Part shown: piece by piece, positions 1-11,318 of the stretch
How positions within the stretch are numbered: the first letter of the stretch is position 1
How the letters are laid out: the number at the start of each line of letters is the position of its first letter
From: Proteromonas lacertae
Taxonomy: Eukaryota > Sar > Bigyra > Opalinata > Proteromonadidae
Assembly (NCBI GenBank): GCA_002245135.1
Contig: NGBS01001188.1
Location: 1-64,000 of the forward strand
Direction: 5' to 3'
DNA length: 64,000 nucleotides
Notes under the pieces: model-generated
Told to the model about the DNA's origin: nothing
Seen by the model: only the letters and a program-made list of their open reading frames with translations
Database searches by the model: none
Made by a program: the position numbers and the translations under genes

Positions 1-1125
1 TGTAACAATGAAGAGTAATAGTTTAAGTGGAGGAACATTAAATATAGGTACAATCGAAAGTAGTGGTGGATCAAGTGATAAAATTAGTATATTGAGTAAT
101 GTGGATATGTCCAATCTAGTATTAAGTGCTGGAACAATCGAAGTTGTAACAATGAAGAGTAATAGTTTAAGTGGAGAACATTAAATATAGGTACAATCGA
201 AAGTAGTGGTGGATCAAGTGGTAAAATTGCGATAATGAATAACCTAGATATGAATGGTAAAAATGTAAATAATATAGGACAATTTGATTCAGAAGAACTA
301 TCTGGAAATACTTTAAGTATAAACAATATAAAAGTGTTAAGTGGTGGTTCAATAAAAATGTTGAGTAATGTGGATATGTCCAATCTAGTATTAAGTGCTG
401 GAACAATCGAAGTTGTAACAATGAAGAGTAATAGTTTAAGTGGAGGAACATTAAATATAGGTACAATCGAAAGTAGTGGTGGATCAAGTGATAAAATTAG
501 TATATTGAGTAATGTGGATATGTCCAATCTAGTATTAAGTGCTGGAACAATCGAAGTTTAACAATGAAGAGTAATAGTTTAAGTGGAGGAACATTAAATA
601 TAGGTACAATCGAAAGTAGTGGTGGATCAAGTGATAAAATTAGTATATTGAGTAATGTGGATATGTCCAATCTAGTATTAAGTGCTGGAACAATCGAAGT
701 TGTAACAATGAAGTAATAGTTTAAGTGGAGGAACATTAAATATAGGTACAATCGAAAGTAGTGGTGGATCAAGTGATAAAATTAGTATATTGAGTAATGT
801 GGATATGTCCAATCTAGTATTAAGTACTGGTACTCTTAATGTTGGTAATGTTAATGTTAATACAATTAGTGGAGGTTTTTTGAATGTTGATAATATTAGT
901 GTTGGTAGTATATCAATATGAATGTTAATGTTAATGAATTACTTTAAGCTTCCAATAATAGAACCTAGTTGTAATGAAAATGATGAAGGTGCAATATATT
1001 TTGATAAAAATAGTGGTGAAGTAAAGATATGTCACAATAAACAGTTTGTAGTATTAGCATTTACTCAACCAACCAATTCTCCTACTCCCACTACTAATCC
1101 AACTCCAACTAATATCAAACCATAG
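1..1125 (+). pseudogene. 3' end of a surface fibre-protein paralog, frame broken
   Basis: This is the 3' part of a member of the same family as the genes at 3973, 11835 and 16058; its 5' end lies outside the window. It encodes N/D/S-rich repeats with elements such as NVDMSNLVLSAGTIEV and SGGTLNIGTIESSGG. It ends in a C-terminal module (about 922-1125) with the pattern FKLPxxxPSCNxNDEGAIYFD...VKICHNKQFVVLAF, followed by a Thr/Pro-rich tail and a TAG. At least three single- or double-base deletions in the repeat copies (near 175, 558 and 712) interrupt the frame, so no single ORF spans it. It could be a pseudogene, or a real gene damaged by sequencing indels in repetitive DNA. No function is known; family membership is clear from the repeats and the C-terminal module. 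Confidence 0.6.
8..830 (+). repeat. 144-bp tandem coding repeats (48 codons)
   Basis: Copies starting with ATGAAGAGTAATAG lie at about 8, 152, 421, 564 and 708. The neighbouring starts at 8/152, 421/564 and 564/708 are 143-144 bp apart; the 152-421 interval holds a diverged extra unit. The copies are almost identical, which indicates recent amplification. Individual copies carry different 1-2 base deletions. Confidence 0.85.
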
Positions 1126-1283
1126 TGTTTTAGTTTATATTTTAATATATGTCTTATTATTTTTATTATTTGATTTTTTGTTACAAAACTATTTAATGAA
1201 ATTTATCAAATATTTTACAAAATTATTTCTTTTTATTATGTTTGTTCTATTAATTTTAATAGAAAAACAGTATATTTTAAAAT

Positions 1284-2176
1284 AAGATTGGTTGAAATTA
1301 TATAAATATCTATTCTGATTAATTAAAATTCATCTGCAAACTACTCAATAGTGATATTTAACATATTTATAAACAACTTGTTATTTTGATGATTAATTTA
1401 TATTGATTACTATCTCTAAAAAACAATTATAAATGATTTGTCTTCAATAAGTCTCTTACTTTCTCAGTTTCTGAAAATAAATAATTATTATAAACCTCTC
1501 TTCGAGTTATACTATATCCTAGTATGAATCAAAACCTTCTAAATTCTGGTGAGTCTAATATAGTGGTACTGACTGCATTGAAGGTTATGAATTTAAATAG
1601 ATCTTTGTTGACAGAATCTGAATTGACTTTGGCTTTTACAATATGCAATAATCTGAATATTTTATATTAAACATGTTTTTACAAAACATTTTGGAGTAGT
1701 TAAGATTTTTATGAAACATTTTATAATTGAATAAAATCACAACTCTTTTGATGCGGTAGGGGGTAATGTGATATCCCTATAGTTTCATATATTATAAAGT
1801 CTTATAAATATTGAGTAATTATACATTTAAATGATATAAATCTTAAAAAATAAAGATTAACTTAGTCAAACCATCAAGCTTGATGTTTTTTTCTTTTATT
1901 TTTTTATTCTATAATTAATTCATTATTATGCTAATAATATGTTATTGTGAGTCATCATTGAGAAATAGATCAAAATAATAGTAATATAAAAAGTGAATCA
2001 ACCGACTGTCAAATTTGATATTTGAAAGATGATGAATAAAGCTTATATTTTGTATTTGTGGTTAGATAATATGCTTGTTAACTCATGTTCAATAGGAGGT
2101 CAACTAATAGTTAGTATAAGGAAGGTAAAGGTCAAGCTAAAGATATAGGTTTTGACCTATATGTAAACCTATAATT
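1284..2176 (-). mobile_element. Left copy of a TIR repeat element with decayed ORF
   Basis: On the minus strand this stretch matches 62690-63555 over roughly 830 bp, base by base with scattered differences, so the two copies are inverted. The region 1440-1640 (minus strand) carries a damaged version of the small ORF found intact at 63157-63366. Near 2137-2176 lies an A/T-rich terminal block (GATATAGGTTTTGACCTATA then AACCTAT). It resembles, in the same plus-strand reading, the block at about 63690-63735 at the other end of the second copy, as expected for terminal inverted repeats. The low-coordinate end lacks such a block and looks truncated. I infer a DNA transposon remnant. Confidence 0.6.
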
Positions 2177-2303
2177 AAATTTCAAAAATACTCATTTGAG
2201 TATTTATAAACTTCAGCTCTTTTAATATTCTAGTTTTCATTATATTATAAACTAACAAAGTAAATGATAAATCATTAGTTAATATAAACATATCAAGTGT
2301 AAA

Positions 2304-2995
2304 GTGGTGGTTCAATCAATGTATACAATGATATTGATATGTTCAATAAAAATATATATCGTGAATAGTGTGACATGTTCAACACTGAATATAGGAACAA
2401 TTCAAAGTTTAAGTGGTACAACTGGAACAGTGAAAGTGTATATTAATTTAGATATGATTGGTGAAAACATAGTAAATGTAGGTACATTCAGTGGTACAAA
2501 TGGGGCGAGTTTCACAATAATGATGAATAGCAATTTGAATTTATTAGGTAAAAGCATTAGAAATATAAATACTATCAGTAGTGGTATAGATAATGTAGAT
2601 AATTTCAGTAGTGGAACAATGAAAGTTGAAAGTTTTTTTAAATTACCAACAAAATCTCCTACATGCAATGCAACAAATATAGGAACTTTGTGGTATGATA
2701 GTACTAATGGTCAAATTAAATATGTAATGGATCAACATTTAATGTCGTTGCATTTATTGGTGATCAATCATTAAATTTAGGAAATACTGGAACAATAACT
2801 GCTGGTAGTATGACAGTTGGAACGTTGACTGTAATTAACACATTTTCAGCTCCAAATTTAGCTGTAACTGGTGTCTTTAAAATACCTACATCATCAGTTA
2901 CTTGTAATACAGCAAATATAGGTGCTATGTATTTATCTGGAAGTAGTATTGGTGTTTGTACTAGTTCAGGAATGAAATCTATTAATTTTTACTAG
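2304..2995 (+). pseudogene. 5'-truncated surface fibre-protein fragment
   Basis: This is a short 3' fragment of the surface family without N-terminus or membrane helix. The first part (2304-2730) reads as repeats (TLNIGTIQSLSGTTGTVKV, NSNLNLLGKSIRNINTISSG). These are followed by one C-terminal Cys module, FFKLPTKSPTCNATNIGTLW. The second part (2761-2995) is a near-perfect copy of the 3' end of the gene at 3973-9155, including a second Cys module ending GMKSINFY. A frame shift near 2730 separates the two parts. Two C-terminal modules in tandem suggest that the 1.15-kb duplication landed in, or converted, the end of another paralog. Probably non-functional. Confidence 0.6.
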
Positions 2996-3167
2996 TATAT
3001 ATATAAATTATTGTAATTATTTTAAATCATATAATTAATTATTAATATTATCAAAATTATATACTTATGAGATTGTAACATAAAACAAAATACATCATAC
3101 TCTAAAGTAGTAACAATTAATTAAAAATGTTTAATTAATTGAGTTTAGAATGATAGGAACGAACCAT

Positions 3168-3446
3168 CTATGCTTTTAAGCATTTACAACCACAACTACA
3201 GTCGTTGTCATTCTTTATGCAGTTTTTACAACAAACACAATCACACTTACAACTTCGATCTTTACAGTAACAGCATTCTTTTCCACATTTACATTTCGTA
3301 TGACTTTCACAACTCTTCTTACAACAACTACAATCACACTCACATTTCGTTCCACATTTACAGCTTTCACAACTACAACTCTTGTCTTTACCACAACTAC
3401 ATACACCGTTTTCTTTACATGATGGATTATCGCATTTACCAGACAT
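3168..3446 (-). CDS. Metallothionein-like Cys-rich protein
   Basis: A 92-residue intronless protein with 29 cysteines, arranged in CxC, CC and CxxC clusters along the whole length. It begins MSGKCDNPSCKENGVC and has no hydrophobic segment. This composition is typical of metallothioneins, which bind Zn, Cd or Cu in the cytosol through thiolate clusters; I infer metal binding and detoxification. The protein appears identical to the one at 9328-9606, as expected from the 1.15-kb duplication. It is transcribed divergently from the surface gene at 3973, with about 525 bp between the two starts. A GAATATTC palindrome 75 bp upstream of the ATG (3521-3528) fits a heat-shock-element half-site pair. 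It could instead be another Cys-rich structural protein, but the density of CxC argues for metallothionein. Confidence 0.8.
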   Translation of the reverse strand: MSGKCDNPSCKENGVCSCGKDKSCSCESCKCGTKCECDCSCCKKSCESHTKCKCGKECCYCKDRSCKCDCVCCKNCIKNDNDCSCGCKCLKA

Positions 3447-3972
3447 TTTCGACGATTATTTAGCTTCAAATAAGAAACTTCACAAAACAAAAATTCTTGA
3501 AAATAATATTAACGAAGTAAGAATATTCTCATTATCTTATTATTCTCACAACAATACAATATATTACATTGACATTGTATATCTTAATATATCTACTTTA
3601 CTTTTCACTTTCTTTGAAATATTCACCATAAACTTTGATATTACATCCATCTATCTATTTCAATATCATAATCACATTGTATATCAATTTGATGCATATT
3701 ACAAACAAAGTGACAAAAGATCTCTCCAACTACTACTCTAATCAACTATATCATTTTATCATCACTTTCTTCACTTCAATCTATAATCATATTAACAACA
3801 AATCACTTCCATATTATATCTATATAACAAATAACAACTAAAAACATCAATTCAAAATAGATTAACATAAACACATATAATTCAAATAGATAAACGATCA
3901 TTTTATTTTGACTAACTAACTTATAATATTTATTTTATCTTTATTTTTAGTTGTTAAAGTATAAAAACAAAT
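3447..3972. other. Divergent intergenic promoter region
   Basis: An A/T-rich stretch between the divergently transcribed metallothionein-like gene (minus) and surface gene A (plus). It contains the GAATATTC candidate site at 3521-3528 for the minus gene and the inverted-repeat element at about 3852-3913 for gene A. The ORFs that overlap it are low-complexity and not credible genes. Confidence 0.6.
3852..3913 (+). promoter_or_regulatory. Shared upstream inverted-repeat element (gene A)
   Basis: The left arm TCAAAATAGATTA (3852-3864) is followed after about 35 bases by an imperfect right arm ATTTTATTTTGA. The right arm ends 60 bp before the ATG of gene A. The same arrangement precedes genes B and C at nearly the same distance. 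Confidence 0.5.
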
Positions 3973-6900
3973 ATGAGAAACCAATCAAATAGAACTCCTG
4001 TTCGTTCTCTAGGTATATAACTTATCATTATTTCTAAGTAGAAACTAATACACCAATTAGGGTAATGCCTAGAACTCCAGTTCGTTTTGATTCAAACCCA
4101 CAATATTCTAGTAAAAGAATGCCTGCGCCACCTATAGGTAAACCACGAAACGCAGACTCACTGAAATTAGAGTTTTTGGATGTTCCATCTCCATCTACTA
4201 GCTGTAGATCAAGTACCGTTGTACCATGTCCTTTAGAATCTGTAAATCAGAATAATACTTGTGGTAGTACAGAAAAAAGTAAAATAATTGTTGCAAACAA
4301 AACTAAACATGAGAAAGTTCGATCTTTTATTATAATGTTATGTTTACAATGTATAAAATAATAATAATAATGTAATTTGATAGTATTAATTAGTGTTTTA
4401 ATTCTCACAGTTTATACAATTGTGTTAGTGATTGTATGTAAATCCTATATAAAGAATCATTACAAAATCGAAATGAATGGTGATGTATTGAGTTTAAATT
4501 CATTAGAAGTTGGTCATTTTAATGGAGTTTACTCATTAGAGAATTTAAGGAAAGAATTAAAGAATGAAATAAAAGAAGAAGTGAAGAAAACAACATTAAA
4601 CCTTCGAAATATGAATGAAAATGAAGATAAAATAAAATCAAGTATATATTTATATGTTTTATTAATAATAATAATATAGAAAATGAATTATTTACAAATG
4701 CAGTGATTGATGAAAAGTCAAATCTGTATTTAAAAACAAAAGGATTATTAAGTGATGAAATAGAAATCGAAAAGAACAGTAATTTCAATGGAAATGTGAA
4801 ATTTGGAAGTGTAGGTAATGAAGCTGCTGTAGAAATCAATGGTAAATTAGAAGTGAAGAATGTAAAAGTGAAAGAAAAGATCGATTTGAGTGAAGCACGA
4901 TTTGAATATAATATAAATGATAAAAATCAAAATAGTCATGAGAAAGTCGAAATTGGTGAATTATCTGTTCATTCTTTGAACTATGCAACTGAATTCTGTA
5001 ATATCACATTAAATGATGAAACAAATATAAACAATATTCTATTAAAAGACAATACAATAAGTTCAACAAAGAATGATTTATACTTAAATACAATAGATCC
5101 AAAATGTAAAGTGATAATGAGTTCAAGTGAAATAAATGGTAATTTGAAGAGTAATTCAATCAGTGTAGATAAAATCGTAATCAATAATAATGAGATAAAT
5201 GGAATATCTTCAATCGATAGTGATAAAATCAATGTAAAAGTATTGAGTAACAATAAGAACTTAAATGAAAATGAAAATATAATATCTATAATCAACAATG
5301 TTGATATGAGTAACAAAGATATAAATAATATAAAAGAAATAAAAGCTAATACTATAAATAGTATAAACCTTAAAAGTGAAAATGAAGATATAAAAGTATT
5401 AAATAATTTCGATATATCAAATAAAAATATAAAAAATATAAAAGAAATAGTTTCAGAGCAAGTGAATGTAAAAGAATTGATAAATACCGATTTATTAATG
5501 AACTATATAAAAGTGAAGAACGATTTAAGTTTAGAGAATAACAACATAAAGAATGTTGATAATGTCATATCTTCAAATATTGAAGTTGATACTATAAGTG
5601 GTAAAGAAGGAGTAAAACCTATTGAAATAATAAACGATATGAATATCAAAGACAATACATTGAGTAGTAAAGTTATTCAAAGTACAACAGTTGGTGTATT
5701 GAATTTGAAAAATTATAATGATGATAATAGAAAGATAAATCTATTAAGTGAAATGGATGTAAATCAAAATGATATAAAGAATCTGAAATTATTGAATGTA
5801 AATACAATAGAGTTAGGAGAAATGAAGAGTAAAGACAATAGTGATATGAGAATGTTAAATAATTTAGATTTATTACAGAATAATATAAACAATGTAGAAA
5901 TATTAAATGTGAATAAAATCTCAAGCAAATTAGAAAGTATTGAAATTGGAAAATCATTAGATTTAAAAGAATCATCATTAACTAGTAAAAGTATAAAGAG
6001 TGAAGAGTTAAAAGTCAATACAATCAGTGTGAATTCACCAACAGCAAATAGTTTTATATCAATAAAAGACAATGTAGATATGAGTGAGAAATCATTAAAA
6101 CTGGATGAATTAAATGTGAAAAGATTAAATGGAATAGATGACACTGAAATTACTCTCTTAAGTGATATAAAAAGTGATAAAAAGTTATCCATAAATACAG
6201 TCGCAGTTAATAATCTACAATCGAATGGTAATGGCGATCCAATAAAAGTAAATTCCAATATAGATATGAGTGATAAAGAAATAAGAAATGTGAAAAACAT
6301 AGAAAGTGAAAGTTCAACAATCAATACAATTTATACCAATGTATTTACACCCAAAAATGGAAATGAAATTATTGTAAATAATAATTTAAGAGTTAAAGGC
6401 AAATTAATATCTTTAGATACCTCCAATGTAGCTGAATTAGGCAATGTAAGTTCTATCGTTGGTCCTTCTACTATCAATATAAAATCCAACTTAGATATGA
6501 ATGGTAAAAGTATTAATAATATTGAAAGTATTTATGTGCATAATATATACCCAAGAAATGGTAATGGATTGAGTGTATTTCTATATGGAACAGTTTCTAT
6601 GAATTCCTATCCAATAACAAATGTAGGAACAATAGAAGTAGCTAATGTAAAAAGTAAAGGTGTAAATTATGTTAAATATTTGAATAATATAGACATGAAT
6701 GGGAAAGATTTATATAATTTAATGAAATTGAATGTTGGTACAGTTGGTGGTTATTCAGATGGAAGTTCAATATCAATAGTAAGTAATGTTAATATGAACA
6801 ATAAAAATATACAAAATATAAATGAAGCTACTTCCAGGAAAACTTAATATTGGAACAATCAAAGCTGTAAATACAGCAATCAATATGGTTTCTTTATTAA

Positions 6901-9155
6901 ATATGAATAATAATGATATTGATAATATAAAATCAATCAAAGGAAATGGAAATGTAATAGCAGTTAATAGTAATATTAATATGAAGAATTGGTTAATGTC
7001 TATAGGTACAATTAAAGTAAATAATGAAATGTCTGTACCAAAAATCAGTAGTAATGTTAATGGAGGTAGTATAATGATAATGAATCATCTAACATCTAAT
7101 AATAAGAATATCAATAATGTTAATATCCTGACAGCTAATCAGATTAGTCCATCAACAATAAAACTAAGTAGTGGAGATATTAATATTGGAAGTGATTTAG
7201 ATTTTCATAATGATTATAAAGTTAAGAATCTAAAAGGATTAGAAATTAATTCTATTGATGCTGATTCATTGACAGTAGGTACGTTATCAGTAAAGAATCA
7301 ATTGAATATTGAAAGCATTAAGAGTATGACAAGTGGAACAATAACTGTTAGTAGTAATTTAAATCTTGATAATAATAAGATAATATATAATGTAAAAGAT
7401 ATAAAAACAGAAGATATTCATGTAAATAATGTTTTATATGTAGATAAAGTGAATTCTAAAGACCAAACTGTGAATGGATTTGTATCTATAGTAAGAGACA
7501 TAAATATGAATAGTAAAGATATTAAATCAATTAATGCAATGAGTAGTGGCAAAATGAATATAGGCACACTTCAAAGTAGTATAGGGAATACTGGTACAAT
7601 AAAGATAGATAGTAATTTAGATCTGTTAGGACATAATTTTGAGAATATAAACGGGTTTAAATCTACTAGTTTATCTGGTAATACGTTGAGTGTAAATAAT
7701 ATAAAAGTATTAACAGGTGGATCAGTTAATATAAAGGATAATATTGATATGACAAACAAAAATATATATAGAATAAACGAATTAAGTTCAGGAATAATCA
7801 ATGTAAATACAATAAATAGTGGTAATGGTGTAAGTGAAATTGTAGTTTCAAATAATGTTAAGTTGATATCAAATACTATGACAGCTGGTACTCTTACAGT
7901 AATTAATTCTATCACTACTGGAACAATAACAATTGGAACAGCATATGTTAATACAATCACATCAACAAGTGGTGAAATATCTGTAACAAAACCATTGAAT
8001 ATGAAATTAAATGAAATTAAATCAGTTAGTAAAGTAACTGCAACAACTGCTTCAATTAGCTATTTAGACTCTGATATTTCTACAATTACTGTACAAAAAG
8101 CATTGGATTTAGGAGTATATTCAATTTCTACTACAGGAACAGTGAATGCTGGAACAATAAATTTAGGAAATAATGGAGAAGTAACTACAGGATCATTTAG
8201 TGCAACAACTGCATCAATTAATACATTAACATCTGGTTCTGGTGAAATTACTGTTATTAAACCATTGAATGTAGGAACTAATAAAATAACATCTACAGGA
8301 GAAATATCTGCTAATGTATTAACAGGTACAACAGCAACAATAACAACAGCAACAATAACAACTGCCAAGATTAGTACTTTATCATCAATTGCAACAGGAA
8401 ATTCAATAAATGTTAATTCACCATTGAGTTTAGGAACTAATGGAATTACTTCTACAGGAACTATTACTGCATCATCAGTCTCAGCTACAACTGCAACAAT
8501 TAATACACTAACAACAAATGCTGCTGAAATTACAGTTAGTAAACCATTAAATTTAGGAAGTTATAAACTAACTGCAAATAATTTCCAAGCAACGTCTGCA
8601 ACAATTACAGCAGGAACAATTACAACTGGTACAATTAATACACTAACATCTAGTGGTAGTGAAATTACTGTTATTAAGCCATTGAATGTAGGAACTAATA
8701 AAATAACATCTACAGGAGAAATATCTGCTAATGTATTAACAGGTACAACAGCAACAATAACAACAGCAACAATAACAACTGCCAAGATTAGTACTTTATC
8801 ATCAATTGCAACAGGAAATTCAATAAATGTTAATTCACCATTGAGTTTAGGAACTAATGGAATTACTTCTACAGGAACTATTACAGCTGGGAAGTTGGTA
8901 ATAGGAGGAACAACAGTAGGTGATCAATCATTAAATTTAGGAAATACTGGAACAATAACTGCTGGTAGTATGACAGTTGGAACGTTGACTGTAATTAACA
9001 CATTTTCAGCTCCAAATTTAGCTGTAACTGGTGTCTTTAAAATACCTACATCATCAGTTACTTGTAATACAGCAAATATAGGTGCTATGTATTTATCTGG
9101 AAGTAGTATTGGTGTTTGTACTAGTTCAGGAATGAAATCTATTAATTTTTACTAG
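3973..9155 (+). CDS. Surface fibre-repeat membrane protein A
   Basis: Four exons: 3973-4012, 4039-4350, 4384-4641 and 4680-9155, with introns of 26, 33 and 38 nt that join in frame. The product is about 1,694 residues. The N-terminal about 115 residues are polar, with conserved RNADSLKLEFLDVPSP and CRSSTVVPCP. One membrane helix follows (LISVLILTVYTIVLVIVC), then NHYKIEMNGDVLSLNSLEV. The rest is a long array of repeats of roughly 24-30 residues built on NxDMxNKxIxNVxxI. The C-terminal module is FKIPTSSVTCNTANIGAMY...VCTSSGMKSI. No signal peptide is visible, so it is probably a type II protein with the repeats outside the cell. Near 6834 one extra base (TTCCAGGAAAA) breaks the frame; without it ATSGKLNIG continues as in gene B. 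Function unknown; adhesin, coat or fibre is inference. Confidence 0.75.
8244..8907 (+). repeat. Internal 417-bp-spaced coding duplication in gene A
   Basis: A block starting GAAATTACTGTTATTAA at 8244 recurs at 8661 and stays nearly identical for about 230-245 bases. The spacing of 417 bp equals 139 codons, so the frame is kept. It encodes the Thr-rich part of the repeat array and looks recently duplicated. Confidence 0.8.
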
Positions 9156-10073
9156 TATATATATAAATTATTGTAATTATTTTAAATCATATAATTAATT
9201 ATTAATATTATCAAAATTATATACTTATGAGATTGTAACATAAAACAAAATACATCATACTCTAAAGTAGTAACAATTAATTAAAAATGTTTAATTAATT
9301 GAGTTTAGAATGATAGGAACGAACCATCTATGCTTTTAAGCATTTACAACCACAACTACAGTCGTTGTCATTCTTTATGCAGTTTTTACAACAAACACAA
9401 TCACACTTACAACTTCGATCTTTACAGTAACAGCATTCTTTTCCACATTTACATTTCGTATGACTTTCACAACTCTTCTTACAACAACTACAATCACACT
9501 CACATTTCGTTCCACATTTACAGCTTTCACAACTACAACTCTTGTCTTTACCACAACTACATACACCGTTTTCTTTACATGATGGATTATCGCATTTACC
9601 AGACATTTTCGACGATTATTTAGCTTCAAATAAGAAACTTCACAAAACAAAAATTCTTGAGAATAATATTAACGAAGTAAGAATATTCTCATTATCTTAT
9701 TATTCTCACAACAATACAATATATTACATTGACATTGTATATCTTAATATATCTACTTTACTTTTCACTTTCTTTGAAATATTCACCATAAACTCTGATA
9801 TTACATCCATCTATCTATTTCAATATCATAATCACATTGTATATCAATTTGATGCATATTACAAACAAAGTGACAAAAGATCTCTCCAACTACTACTCTA
9901 ATCAACTATATCATTTTATCATCACTTTCTTCACTTCAATCTATAATCATATTAACAACAAATCACTTCCATATTATATCTATATAACAAATAACAACTA
10001 AAAACATCAATTCAAAATAGATTAGCATAAATACATATAATTCAAATAGATAAACGATCATTTTATTTTGACT
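8919..10073. repeat. Segmental duplication, copy 2
   Basis: Partner of 2759-3913 (offset 6160). Here it covers the true 3' end of surface gene A, the following metallothionein-like gene and its upstream region. The copy of the left arm of the inverted-repeat element (about 10012-10024) is included, but no surface gene follows it directly. Confidence 0.9.
9328..9606 (-). CDS. Metallothionein-like Cys-rich protein (duplicate)
   Basis: The 92-residue protein has the same sequence as the one at 3168-3446, with 29 cysteines in CxC and CC clusters, starting MSGKCDNPSC. It lies tail-to-tail with surface gene A. The upstream region, also duplicated, holds a GAATATTC palindrome at 9681-9688, 75 bp before the ATG. 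It is one of three minus-strand family members in a row (9328, 10325, 11037), consistent with tandem amplification for gene dosage, as is common for metallothioneins under metal selection. A cytosolic metal-binding role is inferred from composition. Confidence 0.8.
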   Translation of the reverse strand: MSGKCDNPSCKENGVCSCGKDKSCSCESCKCGTKCECDCSCCKKSCESHTKCKCGKECCYCKDRSCKCDCVCCKNCIKNDNDCSCGCKCLKA

Positions 10074-10324
10074 TTAAAAATTGTTTTAATAAACTCATTA
10101 GCAGGATGTTTGGAGAATTAATAGTTTATTATTATAAATATAGGATTAAACTATTGGTATTGTTAAATATAAATTTAACATCAAATTATGAAATTTCAAA
10201 TAGAATAGCTTTAGTTGCATTATTAATGGAATTTATAACAAGAAAAAAGAAACATGTATATTGAAAGAGTATAAATTAATAATTGTTTATATATTAATTA
10301 GTAGATAATAATGAAGAGAATGGT
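10074..10324. other. Intergenic stretch without recognisable feature
   Basis: A/T-rich sequence between the end of the duplication and the next metallothionein-like gene. I see no ORF, RNA gene or repeat here. Confidence 0.5.
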
Positions 10325-10603
10325 TTAAGCTTTTAAACATTTACACCCACAGCTGCAATCGTTATCATTCTTTATACTGTTTTTGCAGCACAAACAATCG
10401 CATTTACAATTTCTATCTTTACAATAACAGCAATATCTACCACATTTACACTTTGTATTACTTGCACGACTTTTTTTACAACAGTCACACTTACATTCAC
10501 ATTTTGCATCACATTTGCAGTCATCACAACTACATGTCTTATCCTTATCACATGTACACACTCCGTTTTCTTTACATGATGGATTGTCGCATTTACCAGA
10601 CAT
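10325..10603 (-). CDS. Metallothionein-like Cys-rich protein, paralog 2
   Basis: A 92-residue intronless protein with 27 cysteines, collinear with the copies at 3168 and 9328 but clearly diverged (for example CTCDKDKTCSCDDCKC in the first third). The C-terminal block NDNDCSCGCKCLKA is fully conserved. Two cysteines of the main type are replaced (KKSRAS for KKSCES, CCKNSIKN for CCKNCIKN), so the metal stoichiometry may differ slightly. Upstream on the minus strand there is a GAATATTC palindrome at about 650-657 of the 10-kb block (10650-10657), 47 bp before the ATG, then TTCTCAGAAC. Metal binding is inferred from composition. Confidence 0.8.
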   Translation of the reverse strand: MSGKCDNPSCKENGVCTCDKDKTCSCDDCKCDAKCECKCDCCKKSRASNTKCKCGRYCCYCKDRNCKCDCLCCKNSIKNDNDCSCGCKCLKA

Positions 10604-11036
10604 TTTTGATGATTCTATTGATTAACAGAGAAGAATTGTTATAAAATAAGAATATTCTTAATCTTCTCAGAACAATCTGGAATGTTATGTTAATATTGTC
10701 TTATGTATTTTGTCTTATTATATATTTCCATACATGCATGCAATTAAAAATGTGTAGTTATCTGTCCATTTTGATTTTTCAATGATTACTATATAATAAA
10801 ATGAACATGCCATATCACAAAACTATATATTTCTAATTGATAAAGTGGGATATTACATTTTTATTGTATGAGTGTATTTTATTAATTGGAATTTACTATA
10901 CTCTATAGATATAGTAATGTAGGTTATAGTTATGTTATTATATAACAATCAATCTAACAATCAAACACAAAACATCATACATCGAGACAATGGTTATTAA
11001 TTAATACACTTAATTAACTGATAAGGATATTATCAT
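10604..11036. other. Intergenic region upstream of MT paralog 2
   Basis: A/T-rich sequence of 433 bases that holds the candidate GAATATTC and TTCTCAGAAC sites near 10650-10675. Otherwise nothing recognisable is seen. Confidence 0.5.
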
Positions 11037-11318
11037 TTATGCTTTACAGCATACACAACCACAACTACAATCGTTATCATTCTCTATAGCTGTTTTACAG
11101 CAGATGCAATCACAAACACAACTTCGATCTTCACAATAGCAGCTCTCCTTTCCGCACTTACATTTAGTATGACTGTTAAGACTCTTTTCACAGCATTTAC
11201 AATCACATGCGCACTTTACATCACATTTGCATTTTTCACAACTAGAATCTACGCCTTTTACTCCACAATTACATACACCCTTCTCTTTGCATGAAGAATT
11301 ATCACATTTTCCTGACAT
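11037..11318 (-). CDS. Metallothionein-like Cys-rich protein, paralog 3
   Basis: A 93-residue Cys-rich protein of the same family. I chose the ATG at 11318, which gives MSGKCDNSSCKEKGVC as in the other copies, instead of an in-frame ATG ten codons upstream. It has a small variant segment (GVKGVDSSCEKCKCDVKC) and ends CSCGCVCCKA, with one more CC pair at the C-terminus than its siblings. It is the most diverged of the four copies and probably the oldest. TTCTCAGAAGG near 11423 resembles the candidate regulatory site upstream of its siblings. The predicted role is metal binding in the cytosol. Confidence 0.8.
   Translation of the reverse strand: MSGKCDNSSCKEKGVCNCGVKGVDSSCEKCKCDVKCACDCKCCEKSLNSHTKCKCGKESCYCEDRSCVCDCICCKTAIENDNDCSCGCVCCKA

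Larger units (their letters stand above)
2759..3913. repeat. Segmental duplication, copy 1
   Basis: Nearly identical to 8919-10073 at a constant offset of 6160 bases with only a few substitutions. It contains the last about 235 bases of a surface-protein gene, its 3' flank, a complete metallothionein-like gene and that gene's upstream region. Homology stops abruptly after TTTTATTTTGACT. Confidence 0.9.

Noticed and set aside
8-830. CRISPR-like regular spacing
   Set aside because: The 144-bp units are coding tandem repeats without unique spacers, and the genome is eukaryotic.
3170-3463. Plus-strand ORFs opposite the metallothionein-like genes (also at 9330-9623 and 10453-10644)
   Set aside because: They are His/Tyr/Asn-rich mirror translations of the Cys codons on the other strand and are shadows of the Cys-rich gene.
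5764-6324. Long minus-strand ORFs rich in Leu/Phe/Ser across the surface genes
   Set aside because: They arise from the repetitive N/D/I/K codon usage of the sense strand; no credible domain is seen.
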